Shown: positions 24,843-53,600 of the stretch, piece after piece
How positions within the stretch are numbered: the stretch's first letter is position 1
How the letters are laid out: each line of letters begins with the position of its first letter
From: Syngnathus acus
Lineage: Eukaryota; Chordata; Actinopteri; Syngnathiformes; Syngnathidae
DNA length: 64,000 bases
Assembly (NCBI RefSeq): GCF_901709675.1
Contig: NC_051106.1
Location: 8,194,001-8,258,000 of the forward strand
Reading direction: 5' to 3'
Made by a program: the position numbers and the translations under genes
Notes under the pieces: model-generated
Told to the model about the DNA's origin: nothing
The model's input: only the letters and a program-made list of their open reading frames with translations
The model's database searches: none

Positions 24843-26110
24843 TCAGTGGACAAAGTCCAGCACAAGCGGCATGACAAACTCTGAGTGGCGGACCCCCATG
24901 GTGAAGGAGGGTGCCTTGCGGAGGTGCATCCCAGAACGCTCCGGGCGGTAGGCGCCCGGGCCCGGTGTGACCGAGGGGTAAGTGGGCCTTTTGGTCCGGC
25001 TCTGCATGGAGAAGGAGGGCTGGCGTTGGAGGTAAACATCCGGATCGATGCAGTTGTATCTGCAGGGCCCGGGACTCTGGGCCAGGTCTACGGAGGGACC
25101 CCCCACCTTCCGGCGGGCCGACATGCTGTAGCTGACGCTGGATGGCTTGTTGGGGACCTGATTGCCCAACAGCTTGGGGAGCGTGTAGCTGTTCAACAAC
25201 AACCTTTTAAATTCAATTTTGATTTCCCAAACAAGTAAAATCATAAAAAAGTGCCCCCACCTGTTGGGTGCCGGTACTGCATCCACAGTGCGGTAGCACG
25301 TGCGGGCTCCAATCGTGTAGGCTGGCGGTCGACGCTGAGTGTTGAGAGGCGGAGCCTTCTCCGGACTGTAGGCACCTGGTCCCGGAGTCGGCAACTGATC
25401 CCCTATGACAAAAAAAAAAAGCGTAACTTAATCAGGCACTTATATTATTGTCCGATATTTTCATACGTTTACCTTTGCTAGTAATCCGCTTCCCTCGGCC
25501 TAGCATGGAATAAGAGGGCGTGTCCATTCGGCCAAAGCGTGTCACATTAGCACCGACGTGGTATCTTGGTCCCGGGCTGGAGTCCACAGAGATCACTATC
25601 AATTGAAATTGGACATATTTACACAATTACACACCAACACGTGGGTTTGTACGTCTTATTGGAACTCACTGGTGCTGCTCATGCGGGTGCGGAAGGAGTA
25701 AGCTGGGCTGCTGGGCTTGGTGACATCATGGTTGACGTAGCCCACTGTCGGGGGTAGAGCGTAGTGCCCTGGGCCTGGTCCTGATTGGGATGATGATCAG
25801 TATCATAACACACACACATGTGCACGACTCACAAAAGAGAACAGCAAGTTGTGAAAAATTTGTCCATTAACAAATTACACACAAGGTCTCTCTCATCTCA
25901 TCAGTACGGCATTAATACTAGTCATTCTACGCAGAGGATAAAGAACACGTTTGAAATGTTGTTTGCCTACAATCATTGCAACATTTTTAGCATGAAGCTA
26001 GCAGACTGAAACACTAAGATAAATTGATGTGGTGTCACTCATATCTCCATTCTTTACTGACCTTTCACTTTAGCAGATATCAGGGGCCGTCTCTTCGCCG
26101 CTTCCTCCAT
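24843..26110 (-). CDS. odf3l2: Outer dense fibre protein 3-like 2 (ODF3L2/CIMAP1D), complete, 5 exons
   Basis: This encodes a member of the STPGR-repeat family of microtubule-associated proteins of sperm flagella and cilia. Exons 5'-to-3': 26062-26110, 25670-25780, 25473-25595, 25261-25402, 24843-25188, giving 256 residues. The family signature recurs through the protein: PGPGHY, SSPGPRY, TPGPGAYSPEK, SPGPCRY and TPGPGAYRPE, alternating with PAYSF/PSYSM/PSFSM-type segments. The PTVGYVNHD segment and the PGPGAYSPEKAPP segment match ODF3L2 better than ODF3 itself. In human, ODF3L2 lies near PLPP2 on 19p13.3, so the adjacency here supports the call. All introns are under 300 bp. The exact paralogue (ODF3L2 rather than ODF3 or ODF3L1) is inferred. 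Confidence 0.85.
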
Positions 26111-27424
26111 CCTCTGACCACTTCTTCTTCTGCTTTGAGATAACTTGCTTTCCTTTTATAGCCTTCACCTGGCCCTTGATTAATTATTTACCAGCATGGG
26201 TATGACGCGACCTAAGCTATTGTCCACCTCAAAGTCTTTTAAGGTCACAACTTGAGCCTGCGTTTTACTTTTCAAAGAACGCGCAAAGACTTGACGAATC
26301 ATGTTTAAGATCATAAAACCGATGATGGTTTTCTGGAACATGCACTCGTGCAGCCTTTGGGTTCCACTTTTTCGATTTGTATTGTGCTGTGTATTGTGTA
26401 ACTAACGGCGTCTCAGTGCACACGCTATTAAACATTTAAACTCAACTTACACTTGTCTTGTGTTGCAGGCTTTGGCTGGACGATAATGACGCTAAACAAA
26501 CCTCATAACATTCCGCATGTTACAGTTGGCGTCTGAAGCATTTATGCTAACGTTGTGGCAAAACAGGACAATTCGAAAGGCGGAACAGCTCAAATTTGCC
26601 ACATATTGATAAACAGCTGTTACAGAGACTACTCCATCATACCTTCCTATTTATTTATTTATGCTAATAGTTTCTTGGTTGTAATTTTCTTTTTTTCTTT
26701 CTGGATGACAACAACAACAGTGCAAACAAAAACACACAGCAATCGGTCAATGCTAAGTTCAGTCAGTCATTAATATTTATTCACTAGCTAAAACATAACT
26801 TAAAATCAAAACACATAACTTTACACACTCTTAAATATGCCGCTATGATTCAGTACAAAAATAAAGGCGAGGCACGAGATGTCTGGCTTAAAAAAAACAC
26901 ACACAAACAAAAATTCTTTGGCACGTTTTGACAAAATACTGCGTGATGATGAGGGCTGGATTTGCGCTTCCCCACCCATTTGCAGTTTTATTGCTCTTTC
27001 TGAAATAACCAAAGATGCCTGCCCCAAACAATAGGACACAACCAAACATTATATTCGTACGCTAATTTTGGAAGTTTGGTATGAATTGTTGTGAAACACA
27101 AATATGTGCTGGAATTTGGTATAAATGATTTTTTTAGAACAATTGAAGTATGTCATTAATTAATTTTAGTGGGTCGGGACATCACTGACTTGTGGTTTGT
27201 AAGTGCCTGTAGAGTAGATGCCGAAAGATGGCAGCAAAGCACTTTTTTTTTCCTCTTAGTCAAGCTCCAGCCCGATGGAATGAAACTTCTCCTCACTTTC
27301 TCAGAGACAGAGCAATATTTGGCAATAGCGCAGCTGTGGCTCAGTTGCGTCCTTGGGCCTGAAATTGCCTCCAGGTCGGCATTGTAAATTTCAAAACAAA
27401 ATGAGAAAGTTTAGCGTACCTTTC
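26111..27424. other. Intergenic: odf3l2 upstream and crlf1 3' UTR
   Basis: No coding gene is recognised. The odf3l2 promoter should lie just above 26110. A minus-strand AATAAA at 26987-26992 is a good candidate for the end of crlf1. The sequence is AT-rich with short poly-A runs. Confidence 0.55.
26987..26992 (-). terminator. Candidate polyadenylation signal of crlf1
   Basis: AATAAA on the minus strand (gagcaataaaactgc), about 430 bp below the proposed crlf1 stop codon. Confidence 0.45.
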
Positions 27425-34082
<6,658 letters not shown>

Positions 34083-35115
34083 GACCACTCTTCTGCTTCT
34101 CCTCTGAGTTTGGTGGACTTCTTCACTCGACGCTTTTTGCGTGCGCAACTACACTTTGCGCATAAAATGTGGATTGAAGGAGACAAAAACACGTGGAAAA
34201 GGCGGCTAGCAAAAGCGTCCCACTCGCTCGTCTGCTCGTCTTCTTGTTCCTCCTGTTGCTGCTTAAATCATACCCAAATTCATACTTGTAAGCCCCGCCT
34301 CCTCCTCCTATTCCTCCTCTCCCTCTTGCCTCATTTCCCCTCTTCCTTCCTGCCTCCACCCCATCCCCACTTTCACCTCAAACATTCCCACTCAAGACGC
34401 GCTCAAGTTCCAACGAAAAGAAAACATAGACGTCACGTTGTCGGGATGAGACGTCAAGTCAGAATATTAAGGACACCTACGTGGAGTTTTACACACCTCC
34501 TAATTGGTCATTATGTGGAAAAAATGCTTTTAAACTATTTCCCCCCCTTTATGGATTTCACTCCATAGCCCTCCTCAATCTGTCTATCTATTTATCTAAA
34601 GGTCTGACCTTTGACCTTGAATCGCCCCTGCTACAATAAATACATACCATCAAATGACCACCATAAATAAAAATGTCATGTTCTAAGGAATTGCAGATGG
34701 TCACTGACGGTACATAAATGACAGGGTGTTGGTGGTAAAATTGCTTCCGCACTTCCTGGACGCTGACAAAGGTTCTCAAGCGGGAACAAGAGAATCCCTT
34801 CTGGAGGGCGGGTCAACCAAAGGTCGCCGTCTATACAGGCCCTTCGCTGTGCCCGGAACGCGACGTGATTCACAAGACTCAAGCTGGCATTATCTTGTTA
34901 GTCAAACATTCGTCACACTTTAGTCTACCGCATTCAGGTGTTGGCACAAAGCAAGCGTTGGTCGATTCGTCTGGCTAGCTGGTAATGCCGGGTAGTCAAC
35001 ACATTCCCATAAGCTGCTCCTGAGCTATGCCCGAAATAGGCCCGCCCACAACATTTTTGGGTTTTCTCTTGGTTCCCAGGAATTGTATTTTGATTTGGAG
35101 CCCGCCCGGGAAGTG

Positions 35116-35116
<1 letters not shown>

Positions 35117-35162
<46 letters not shown>
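35117..35162. repeat. Long (TG)n microsatellite
   Basis: About 23 uninterrupted TG units, the longest pure dinucleotide run in the window. Confidence 0.95.
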
Positions 35163-35164
<2 letters not shown>

Positions 35165-35607
35165 ACCTGGCTGCGTCACAATGGACCGACTCGGATAAGG
35201 GATACAATGTGCTTCTTTAATCAGTTTCGGGGGAAATCTCCATACTGTCATGAGGTTTCTGAGGTAAATTGAACAAGACACTGGTTGTTTTAGGACGACC
35301 AAATTTGTGGAAAGACGATTGTTAAAAAAAGCATCAATCCTGATTACACACAAAAAATGCTGAGTTGTTTTTAATAACCCACTCGAGGGGTAGGCTAACT
35401 GTGGATTGTTAGCAGATTGGGTGAACTGGATAAGCGCTTTTAAAAATGAATGGATGGAAGCTGTGTGCATGTTTTATCCATCAAACTTGAGCAAACTTTG
35501 TATTTAACCGAATTCAGTTACAGATAAGTAGGTGTAGCGCCATCTAGTGTTTAGAAGTGGAATTTCAGTGCACCTAGTACGCACAAGAATTAGATTAAAA
35601 CAGAGGT

Positions 35608-35685
35608 ATTATTATAATAATGATAATAATGATAATAATAATAAAATAAAATAAATAAAAATAAAAAATAAAAAATAATGATAAA
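35608..35685. repeat. AT-rich (ATAATA/AATAA) simple repeat
   Basis: Imperfect ata/taa trinucleotide and aataa/aaata pentanucleotide units on the plus strand. Confidence 0.85.
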
Positions 35686-37116
35686 GCAAAATAGTGGGCC
35701 TTAAAATCAGCTAGAACATCCATGACATGGAAATGAATTATGACCATAGTTTAAAAAAACTGCAAGTTTATCCTTGCAATATTTTTGGACTATTTTTGCA
35801 GTCATAGTCTAGTGAGACGTTCGGCTGTATTGACATTGATTGCGTGTTTACAGGCTGCTGGGCCTTCTGGCTAAGCAGAACCTTTTAAATGTCTTGCAAA
35901 TTGTTTATGAAAGAGCGCTTTGTTTCATCAGGAGATTCGGGGAACGTGACGAAAGCTACGAGGGATAGACAGACGGTCGGTCGGACGGACACACAGACAG
36001 GGATTCAGGGGATCCGAGGGGGCAATCAAGCGAGAGGGATGATCTGGCTTCCTGGCAGATGGCCGCAAGGCCTCTGCTGAGCTCAACTTGATTGGACGAA
36101 AGAATTTGTTTGAAGAGACCATCGGTGCCTTGTTACACTGCCACAATTCAAAGTGTGCGTGTGTGTGTGTGGGTGTGTGTGTGTGTGTGCACTTGCATAC
36201 CTTTTTAATTGCCAACAGGGTACCGAGCATTATTTAAGTGTTAAGGCGCTGTCTCAGTAGCGCCTCTTGTGGACGGAGGAGGTCATTTCATTGACCTATT
36301 CACACGTCGCTTTTACGCACACGTTCAAGTGGACGACTGCAGTGCGTTCATACTGGTGACGTCACACAGGACATCTGCTGCCCACACTGTGTGCTGGGCG
36401 GTTCAAAAACAGTGTTAAGCAAACACTGAGCCTTTTTTAAAGAACCAAGAAAAAAGGAATACAAAGAAGCATATTTTGCAGAAGGGGAATAAAACGGAGA
36501 TTGTTTTTTTTTGGGGGGGGGGGGCAAGTGGAAAAGGGATATAATAGAGTATTTTTTGCAGTTTCAGGTGGAAAACGAATGTAAAGGAGTGTTTTGAAAG
36601 CTGCCGAAGGGCAGAATATGAAGGAGTCATTTTAAAGGTGCTGTGGGGAATATCAAGGAGCCTCTTTAATTGAGGTAAGTCATGCTTTCGCTTTTAAAAT
36701 GATCTGAATTTACTTTTTTTCCCCTATGGGAAACTAGTTTTGAACAAATGTCCTAAGGGATTCATTTTTAGTGGTTTTGTTTATTTTCAACGTGTGCGCC
36801 TTGTGTTCAGCAGACTGCGGCGGGCTGAACTCCTGCAGGGCATGCACTCTGGCGGGGCTTGTCACTTCCTCGAGCAGAGGGGCCGCTGGCGGGGGGCCCC
36901 ACGCCTTGGCAAAATCGGGTCATAGAATGATTTTGAAGTCAAGATACAGCCGCATTGTAGGCAACAATGGAGTACAGCAAGAGCGCCGCTTTGTGATCGC
37001 AAACATACAGTTTGGGAAGACTGCATGAGAGTAAACTCAGGTAATGAACCACATGCTGCTTCACCAAGTTGTTATTTTGGTCAAGAGTCAATTCTGTTTG
37101 TGTTTTGTTAAAGGTC

Positions 37117-40100
37117 ATGAAGCCTCAGGAGGCGGAGCTTGTCACAGAAATCTCCAAGGTAAGAAGAATAGAATAGAATGACTTTTTTGTCATTGTACAA
37201 CTGATGTACAACAAAACACGAATTTAGGTGCAGTGGATGGTCTCGGAACTGAAGACGGGCTTGACGGGCGCCTTGCTGGAACTGGCCCACATCCAGCACG
37301 GCGACTCGGTCATGCGCGACGAGATGGAGGACAACCGGCGCCGGTGTCGGGAGAAAGCGTGGCGCTTGGAGGCCCTGGTGGAGTCCCTCAGGGTCAGAGT
37401 GCATCTGTTTTGTTGTTGTTTGCAAAGTTGACAGTAGGCTGACGAGTTGTGTCGCCTCGTGCAGGAGGAGCTTGGCGTCATGCGGGGTCAAGTCGTGGCG
37501 CTGCGTGGCGCCGCGCAGCGCCATCAAGAGGACGCAGAGAGTACTGCAGCTACATGCAACGAAACGTAACTGGATGTTTTTTCCATATGAAGAAAAAATC
37601 CAAAATTACCTATCTTTTAAACGTCTTTAACAAGGAGTTCACTTTGATTTACTAAAGTTATGGTTTAATTAAAAAAATATAGCAAAATTATGCAACTGAG
37701 CAATTTATATTGTACCGGTATATATATATTTAATATATACTGTATTTTCATGCAGTGATCCAGCAGAGGCATGCCGCGCAAAAGTTCTGCTACATTGCTT
37801 CTTGCAGGGTCTCAAAGCTGGACTCACCGAAGGAACAGGTCACAACTTCAAACACACACATGCATCTTTTTTCTGACAAGTTAGAATTAACTCATCATGC
37901 ATGTAGGCATACTGCTTTTTTTAGCAACATTTTTTTTCATTCATTATTTTAAAAATATGTATTCTAACTATACAATGAATGTTTGTGCAACACAGATGCG
38001 CGACACCAGGTGGCGCTGCAGCTGCTCCACTCGGAGTGGGAGTACGTCTCCACTTTGGAGCAACTCCACGATCAATACAAGGGCACAACACCCACGCAAC
38101 ACGTGACCTCGAACCCTCAGTAAGCCTAGCATGTTTTCAGATATTACAAGCATCTCAATTTAATGTTTTTTTTGTAGTTGCTGTCTCTAACTTGCATAAT
38201 GTACAGTAGTGAGGGGCGGCTAACCTGAGTTGTTTTCATTTTATTTTGTTTTGTTATTTGCTATTCAATAACATCACTCAATATTCAACCTGACATTGAG
38301 AAACCTTGTAACTTAAAATTGCTGATAAATATATAATTGAATTTTTGACGCAGCGAGAAATTCGCCTCGTTGGTTGAGCGGCTCCTGCAGCGCCACCTGG
38401 TGTTCAGAGACACTCTGCAGGAGCGACTGGCCGCACAGCGATGGAAGTCTCTGGTGGGAGATGTTCTAGTGCGGCTCGTCGGACAGAACGACGTGAGCGG
38501 GCACCCCAGGGCTTGGGTTTCCAAACGCCCGTCGTCCAAGTGTCGCTAAAGCGAAATGTGTGTTTGCAGACTTCTTTCTCGGACGCCTACGTGGCCTACG
38601 TGGGCGCGCTGGCCTCCTTCCTCTCGCTGGAAGTCCACAAGTTGGGCAAGCATGAGGAACAGGTAAACATTCAAATGACAACAAGGCCAAGTGAATGAAA
38701 AACTGAATTTGAGAAAAAAATGCTTGTGCACGAACAGGGAAGCGGCCAAGTGGAAAAGGACCAAATCCAAGTGTTGTCGCTTCTTCTGGCGCCCGTCACT
38801 CGTGTCCATGGCTATCTGAGTCACATCCAGGTCAGACACCTCACACAAACATTTCATTTCTTTACCCAAGTTAATAGCCCAGGCGAATGAAATGTTGTAG
38901 AAAAAACCCCCACAAAAAGTTGTTACTTGTTTTGCTTGCGTTGAGAACTTGCTGCAGTGGACGGGCAAAGAGCATCCGGACTGCAGCCTGCTCCTGGGCA
39001 CCGAGCGAACACTCCGGGACATTTTGTCACGATGTCACACCATCTTGGAGGAGGAGGTCCGCTGGGACATTGGAGATGCGCAGTACGTGGACTCTGACCG
39101 ACTGGATGTTCACCAAAAATTGTGTTGTTTTGACTGACTTGCTTTCCAGTAGTTGCGGCGAAACAGAGGCCAGCAGCTTGTCTGCAGACAGCGCCTCTTA
39201 CAGGACAAAGGGGGAAAGTGCAGCTCCGAGGTGAGTGTGGGCGCCCCCTAATGGTCCTTGTAAAATATGGAAAGATTGCACTTATGAGAGTGTTCGCTTT
39301 CTTCCAGGGAGAGCCAGCAGGTGTCGGGCCTGACAAACGGGTCTGGTGTGGACCAGCACTCCATGCGCGTGGAGTGCTGGTCCTGCAGTCCGGTGAGGCG
39401 GCAGACATGTCGGTGCGCGTCGGCCCGCTGTTGCCTCGTCACACCGGAGCCTGAGGGCCACACTGGCTTTGAAGAGCCGCAAAGTGATGCGGACAACACG
39501 TCCGCCTTTGAAGACTCCTCGGTGACCTCCTGCAGGGAAGATGAGGACGAGGACAGTCAGGTTCCTGTCCTCCTTAAGCCGTCCTCTCAACATTCGGAGA
39601 GAAGCGTCTGCCTCCGCTGGCAGATTCCCAGGCGGACCCCTCAACCTCCTCCGAGGACACCCAACAACTGCGGAAAAAGGATAGTCAGCGTCAGGATGGG
39701 GTCACCGCCGCTTCGAGCCAAGAGTGCCTTCAGGCCCATCTGGGACAATCCGACAAAGCAGGTAATTGCTTTCAAACCTTCTTTTGTATTAGCATCAGTT
39801 GCTAACATTTGTTTTTTAATTTCCACCATGCTATTTTTACATCTGGGAGAATTTGACTAGGCTACTAAATTTTCTGTACTCTGATGTTCCATGTGCAGCT
39901 GTCTCCTGAGAAGGAGCACAGAGGCTTCTTGCCGGTCAAGACCCCCGCCAGGGTAAACTTTCTTACCCCCAGAGAACATCAGAGGTAAGTTGCTCTGACA
40001 GGATGTTTGCTCTTACAGTCATGTCATGGTTTCGTTCTCCTTTAGAGCTGGACAAGGCCCGGTCCAGCCACCGCTGTCGGGCCAATCTGTGGCGCCGCCC

Positions 40101-40157
40101 AGTGGACGATTGTGGGAGGAGAGTGAGGACAGCGAGGGACCCTGCAGCACTGTTTGA
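37117..40157 (+). CDS. ARHGEF33-like Rho guanine nucleotide exchange factor, complete, 13 coding exons
   Basis: Exons: 37117-37158, 37228-37392, 37465-37565, 37756-37838, 37996-38119, 38354-38492, 38570-38662, 38738-38830, 38946-39082, 39150-39230, 39308-39761, 39899-39984, 40046-40157; they sum to 569 residues plus stop. The N-terminal helix (VSELKTGLTGALLEL, then IQHGD and RLEALVESLREEL) resembles the coiled coil of human ARHGEF33. Residues about 132-320 form a Dbl-homology domain (ALQLLHSEWEYVSTL, then LLQRHLVFRDTLQERL, DAYVAYVGALASF, LLAPVTRVHGYLSHIQNLL, ERTLRDILSRCHTIL). No PH domain follows; the C-terminal third is low-complexity with acidic and Pro-rich segments. The start is supported by an in-frame TAA just upstream in the preceding noncoding exon. 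The protein is much shorter than human ARHGEF33 (844). It lies beside sos2, whereas human ARHGEF33 is beside SOS1. Catalytic activity and the exact orthology are inferred. Confidence 0.82.
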
Positions 40158-40201
40158 CTGCTCTAAGGCTTCTCAAACATTTTGGTTTCTGAGACCAAGG
40201 A

Positions 40202-40207
40202 AATAAA
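40202..40207 (+). terminator. Candidate polyadenylation signals of the arhgef33-like gene
   Basis: AATAAA here, 45 bp after the stop codon, and a second AATAAA at 40309-40314. The second gives a more usual 3' UTR length. Confidence 0.45.
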
Positions 40208-42019
40208 ACCTTAACGTGTAGCTCGGAATTCTATAAGAATTATCTCGGAGAGAAAAAAATGGCAATGCAGCATTACAAATTAACATTCTGTAGTTGTAAG
40301 GTTATGAGAATAAAGTTGTATTTTGTTGGGAAAAGTCTTTTGGAAATTAGGTCGCACTTTCTGCAAGTTTGCAATTGCCTATACATGTCACAAGATGGCG
40401 CCAAAGCACTTTTCTATTAGGCAAGTCTATTTATTGCCTGACTAATGAAGCTCCTCCCCTCATTTCAACAGAATTATTAGGCCACAAGGGGGCGCTGAAG
40501 CAAATCTTTTACATCAGACAGTATTGGCCAGAGCAGTGACAATCAATTGATAACTTCATAATTGATTACATCTGAATTTACCCCAATCTAATTTCCGTGC
40601 ATTAATACTAGCAAACTGGGGCAGTATATAATGAGTAAAATAAAAATATTTTTATTTCCTTTCCCTCAATAGGACTCATCCCTTAAATTTTCCTTAACAT
40701 TTCCAATATTCAGTCTTAAATGTTCACCACTTCACCCCCAATCCGCGTTAGTAAATAAAAGGCGCAGGCCACTAAATGATGAGTTCTATCAAACAAGAGC
40801 AGCGAGGGAGGGGAAGGGGGGGGGGGCTTAAAGTAGAAAATAAGACTGGGTGATTTATTCAACTCATCAAGACTGTTAATAATACAAAGGTGTTAAAAGG
40901 CCACATAGCATCCGGAGAACCCAGCAAAAAAAAAAAAAAAAAATACTGACTGGAAAAAATATTGTTTTTGCTTCTCCATTTAAAGAAGCGTCATCATGAT
41001 GGGAGCTGGGGACTGTTTGACGTCTTTTTTATTTTAATTTGCGTGCGGGGGTACCCTGGCTCCTCAAACGGGACGGCCTAAAGTGCACGTGTCCCCCCCC
41101 AAAAATAGCCTTGAATGAATCTTAGCAAGATGAAGTGATCGCCGTATCGTGTGTTTTTCTTACAACTTCAGAGAGGAACAAAACGGCTTCCACTGGAGAT
41201 TGTCATGTAAGTGCATTAGTTGTCTTTCTGGTTTTTATCTGACCGTAGCAGCATCGCTCATTATTATTATTATGAATGTGATTATTATTAGGCATTATTG
41301 AACTGAACAGCTACGGATGAGAGTACAACCAGAAACTTGACTTTATACAAATTATTTAGTCAGTGTATATGTATGTGTATGTATACATCGAATATATATA
41401 CACATATACATACACACACACTGACACCCACACGCACACACACACTATCCACAAACATGTACAAGTTCATAGTCGTATAGCTTTTTGTTCTAAACCTTAC
41501 ATAGGCAACTTGTTTCTTATTTTTTTGTTTCCATTTTAGCATATTATTAGAGACACCGTTAAGTAGAAAACAAAACAAAAAGGCACATCCGAGCGGCGCG
41601 GTTGGCTGGATTCTCAGTCCTGGGTGGGGCGGGGCAGTTTGTGGGTATTTGGCGCTTAGGTCAGGGTCATTCCGATGTCCGCCGTTTTGACATCGTGGCT
41701 TGACGGGAATCAAAGTTCGCCTGAGCTCGATGTGCAAAGAATCCGAGCGGGGATGTTGGGGCGGAGGGGGCGGGGCGGTGAGGGGGGGGAAGGCAACTTT
41801 TTGTGTGTCTTGGAAACAGTCACAGTGTAGAGTTGAGGGGATGGCGGAATCACGGTCACCTTTTGCAAGTCATGTATAAAAACAAAAAAAAAGGAGCAAA
41901 AGCAAACAAAGAATCCCTTTCCCTTATCCCCCTGCATAAAATACAGATAAGACTTTGGCAGCTGTTCGGTGAGAAAGAAGCGTAACAGTTGAAGCTACAA
42001 CAGTGAGAACTTTCCCCAA

Positions 42020-42970
42020 ATGGGATGCGACCATTTTCTATTTAGCCACCTAGCCGTCCTTTTTTTGTAGAGTGCTTGTCCTCATTTGGGTCACGGGTGG
42101 GGAAGCTGGAGCCTATCCTAGCCGTCTTTGGGCAAAAAGCGAGCTACCCCCTGGACTGGTTGCAGGGCAAACACTAAAAACAGTCGGGTCAAAAAAAAAA
42201 AAAAGGTCAGATTGACTCGAGTGGTGTTCTGTCCTCTTTTGCCCAAGTACTGGATTCTTTTTGGCCCAACTGTTTTTAAAGTGCACCATTAGACAATCAT
42301 CCATTTTCTATAGTGCTTGATTTCATTGGGGTCGGATGAGCTGGAGCTTATCCCAGCTGACGTTGGGCACCCTGGACCGGTCGCCGACCAATCGCAGATA
42401 TTGTCACCCAAGCATCGACACTGACATTCACGCTGTGGGCAATTTTGAGTCTGCGATGATCTTCGCATGCATGTCGTTGGAATGTGGCAGGGAGCCCGAG
42501 TCGCCGGAGTTGCGATGGGAACCCGGAACCTCACAACTGCAAACCCAAGATCCAAAAACGCACTTCCGAGACAATAAAGGACTTCGACTGGATGCGACTT
42601 GTCAATCTTCAGACATCAACCCAACAGAGAATGCATTTTACCTGCTGAAGAAGAGATTTGTAACCCAACAAAATGATCCATCCATTCCATTTCTAAAGCG
42701 CTTGTCCTCTTAATTAAGAGCGGCAGGTGAGCTGGATCCTGTCCCGGCAGGCAAAAGTCAGGGTCGACCCTGGACGGGGTCGCCAGCCGACTGCGGGGGC
42801 ACATTTAGAGAAACTAAGATCCACTCTGGCCAATTTTGAGTCGTCAGTGAAGCTAACATGCACGTTTTTGGAGAGTGGTAGGAAAGCACGGGGGGGGGGG
42901 GGGGGGGGGCATGCAAACTGCTCACAGGAAGGCCAGAGCAGAGACCCAAGGCTCAGAACTGAGAGGCCGA
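42020..42970. repeat. Three degenerate copies of a teleost dispersed repeat (ccatccat...gcttatcc family)
   Basis: Copies at about 42020-42180, 42290-42560 and 42675-42970 share the plan: ccattttctatagtgcttg, then ggagctggagcttatcccag-like, then ggtcgccgaccaatcgcag-like, then ttttgagtc and catgcacgtttttgga-like segments. The third copy is interrupted by 19 Gs (42891-42909). A reverse fragment lies at about 35420-35460. From memory this is a repeat plan frequent in many fish genomes; I do not assign a class. Confidence 0.65.
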
Positions 42971-43050
42971 CGTGCCGCCCATAAGGTCCCCGCGGCCAAG
43001 ATGAGCGGCCCTTATCAACATGGAGGGTTCGCAAAAAAAGAAGGCGTGGC

Positions 43051-52667
<9,617 letters not shown>

Positions 52668-53600
52668 CGCTGCTGCTTCTGCTGCGGTGGCGGTGGTGGC
52701 GGCTCCTGGCGTTGCCGTGCTCCGGCCCGAACTGTCAGCATCGGCCCCGGCGGATAGTTAGCCCGCTTTTGTGGGTGGGTGGGTCAGTCCAGGGCGGCGA
52801 GCACGGCGAAAGAGTCCGTCTGCTCGTCCGTCCAACGCGGCCGGTTGGCTTCGATCGTATACGAACCGGGCTGGGCGGGGAGGTCGTTTTGTTAAGGCGT
52901 TGAAAAGCAATCTACATTCGGGGTTAGGCACATGTAGCTCCGGGGTCCACTCGTTAGCTTTGCCGGCTAACGAGGGGGGTTAGCCCACCGTTCGGTGTAA
53001 ACACAGCACGGCGGCTAACTCGGAAGCTAACGGCTAACAACAAGGTGGCTAAGCGACACCCTCGCCGGTTCTAAACTATTACAGGCACGTTAAGTTGAAT
53101 AAAGTGGCGGCATTTGGGGCGAAGAAGCCCGATAACGGGCAAAATTGGGAACGCGGTGGGTTCCGGGGCGCCTTCGAAGACACCTGTAACGCTAGCACGT
53201 TAGCTCGGCGGAGCAAAGCCGCCGCTGGCCTCCGACGAACAAGACACACTTTCTCCGCCGTCACATGCGGACAGCTTGGAAGCGTTGAAAATCCTCCCTC
53301 AAACAAAAACAAAACAAAAGAAAATAGTCGCACAGCAGTGGTCCCAAAGTAAAGAAATCCGACGACTCGGAGGGCGGCGACACGGTCAAGTCCCGCCGTG
53401 GGAAAGTCTTCTGTGAGCGGTGCGGCGCAGGAGGAGGAGGCGCAGCCAGCCGGGATGGTTTTGGGTTCGCTTTGGGAAGTCGGACAAGATGTTCGTTCGG
53501 GGCAACTCCGCTGTCTGCCTGCCTGCTTGCTTGCTAACTGGCGTCCTTCAGATGAACTATTCAAGCAAAATAAAAAAATAAAAACAAGACTGACATGAGT
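52668..53600 (-). promoter_or_regulatory. sos2 promoter/5' UTR region
   Basis: GC- and CpG-rich sequence lies immediately upstream of the sos2 ATG, with a GCN-repeat 5' UTR next to the start codon. No TATA box is evident. The plus-strand ORFs here are attributed to base composition. Confidence 0.55.

Larger units (their letters stand above)
34083..37116. other. Divergent intergenic region between crlf1 and the arhgef33-like gene
   Basis: The part from 34083 to about 34400 contains GC-box-like ccccgcctcc and is the likely crlf1 promoter. The middle holds a fragment related to the 1639-1776 element (34459-34480), a 46-bp TG microsatellite, an AT-rich ATA-repeat tract (35608-35685), a reverse fragment of the ccatccat repeat family (about 35420-35460) and another TG run (36155-36189). 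A noncoding exon of the plus-strand gene probably ends at 37040 (ctcag then gtaatg). Confidence 0.55.
40158..43050. other. Convergent 3' region between the arhgef33-like gene and sos2
   Basis: No gene is recognised. It holds short 3' UTR sequence of both genes, an imperfect CA microsatellite (about 41411-41446), a fragment related to the 1639-1776 element (41541-41557) and three degenerate ccatccat-type repeat copies (42020-42970). A minus-strand AATAAA at 40853-40858 could end a long sos2 3' UTR. Confidence 0.55.

Noticed and set aside
35117-35162. Regular spacing suggestive of an array
   Set aside because: It is a plain TG microsatellite; no direct-repeat/spacer structure of a CRISPR exists anywhere in the window.
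36740-37040. Possible extra coding exon upstream of the arhgef33-like ATG
   Set aside because: An in-frame TAA lies just before the donor at 37041, so this exon is more likely 5' UTR.
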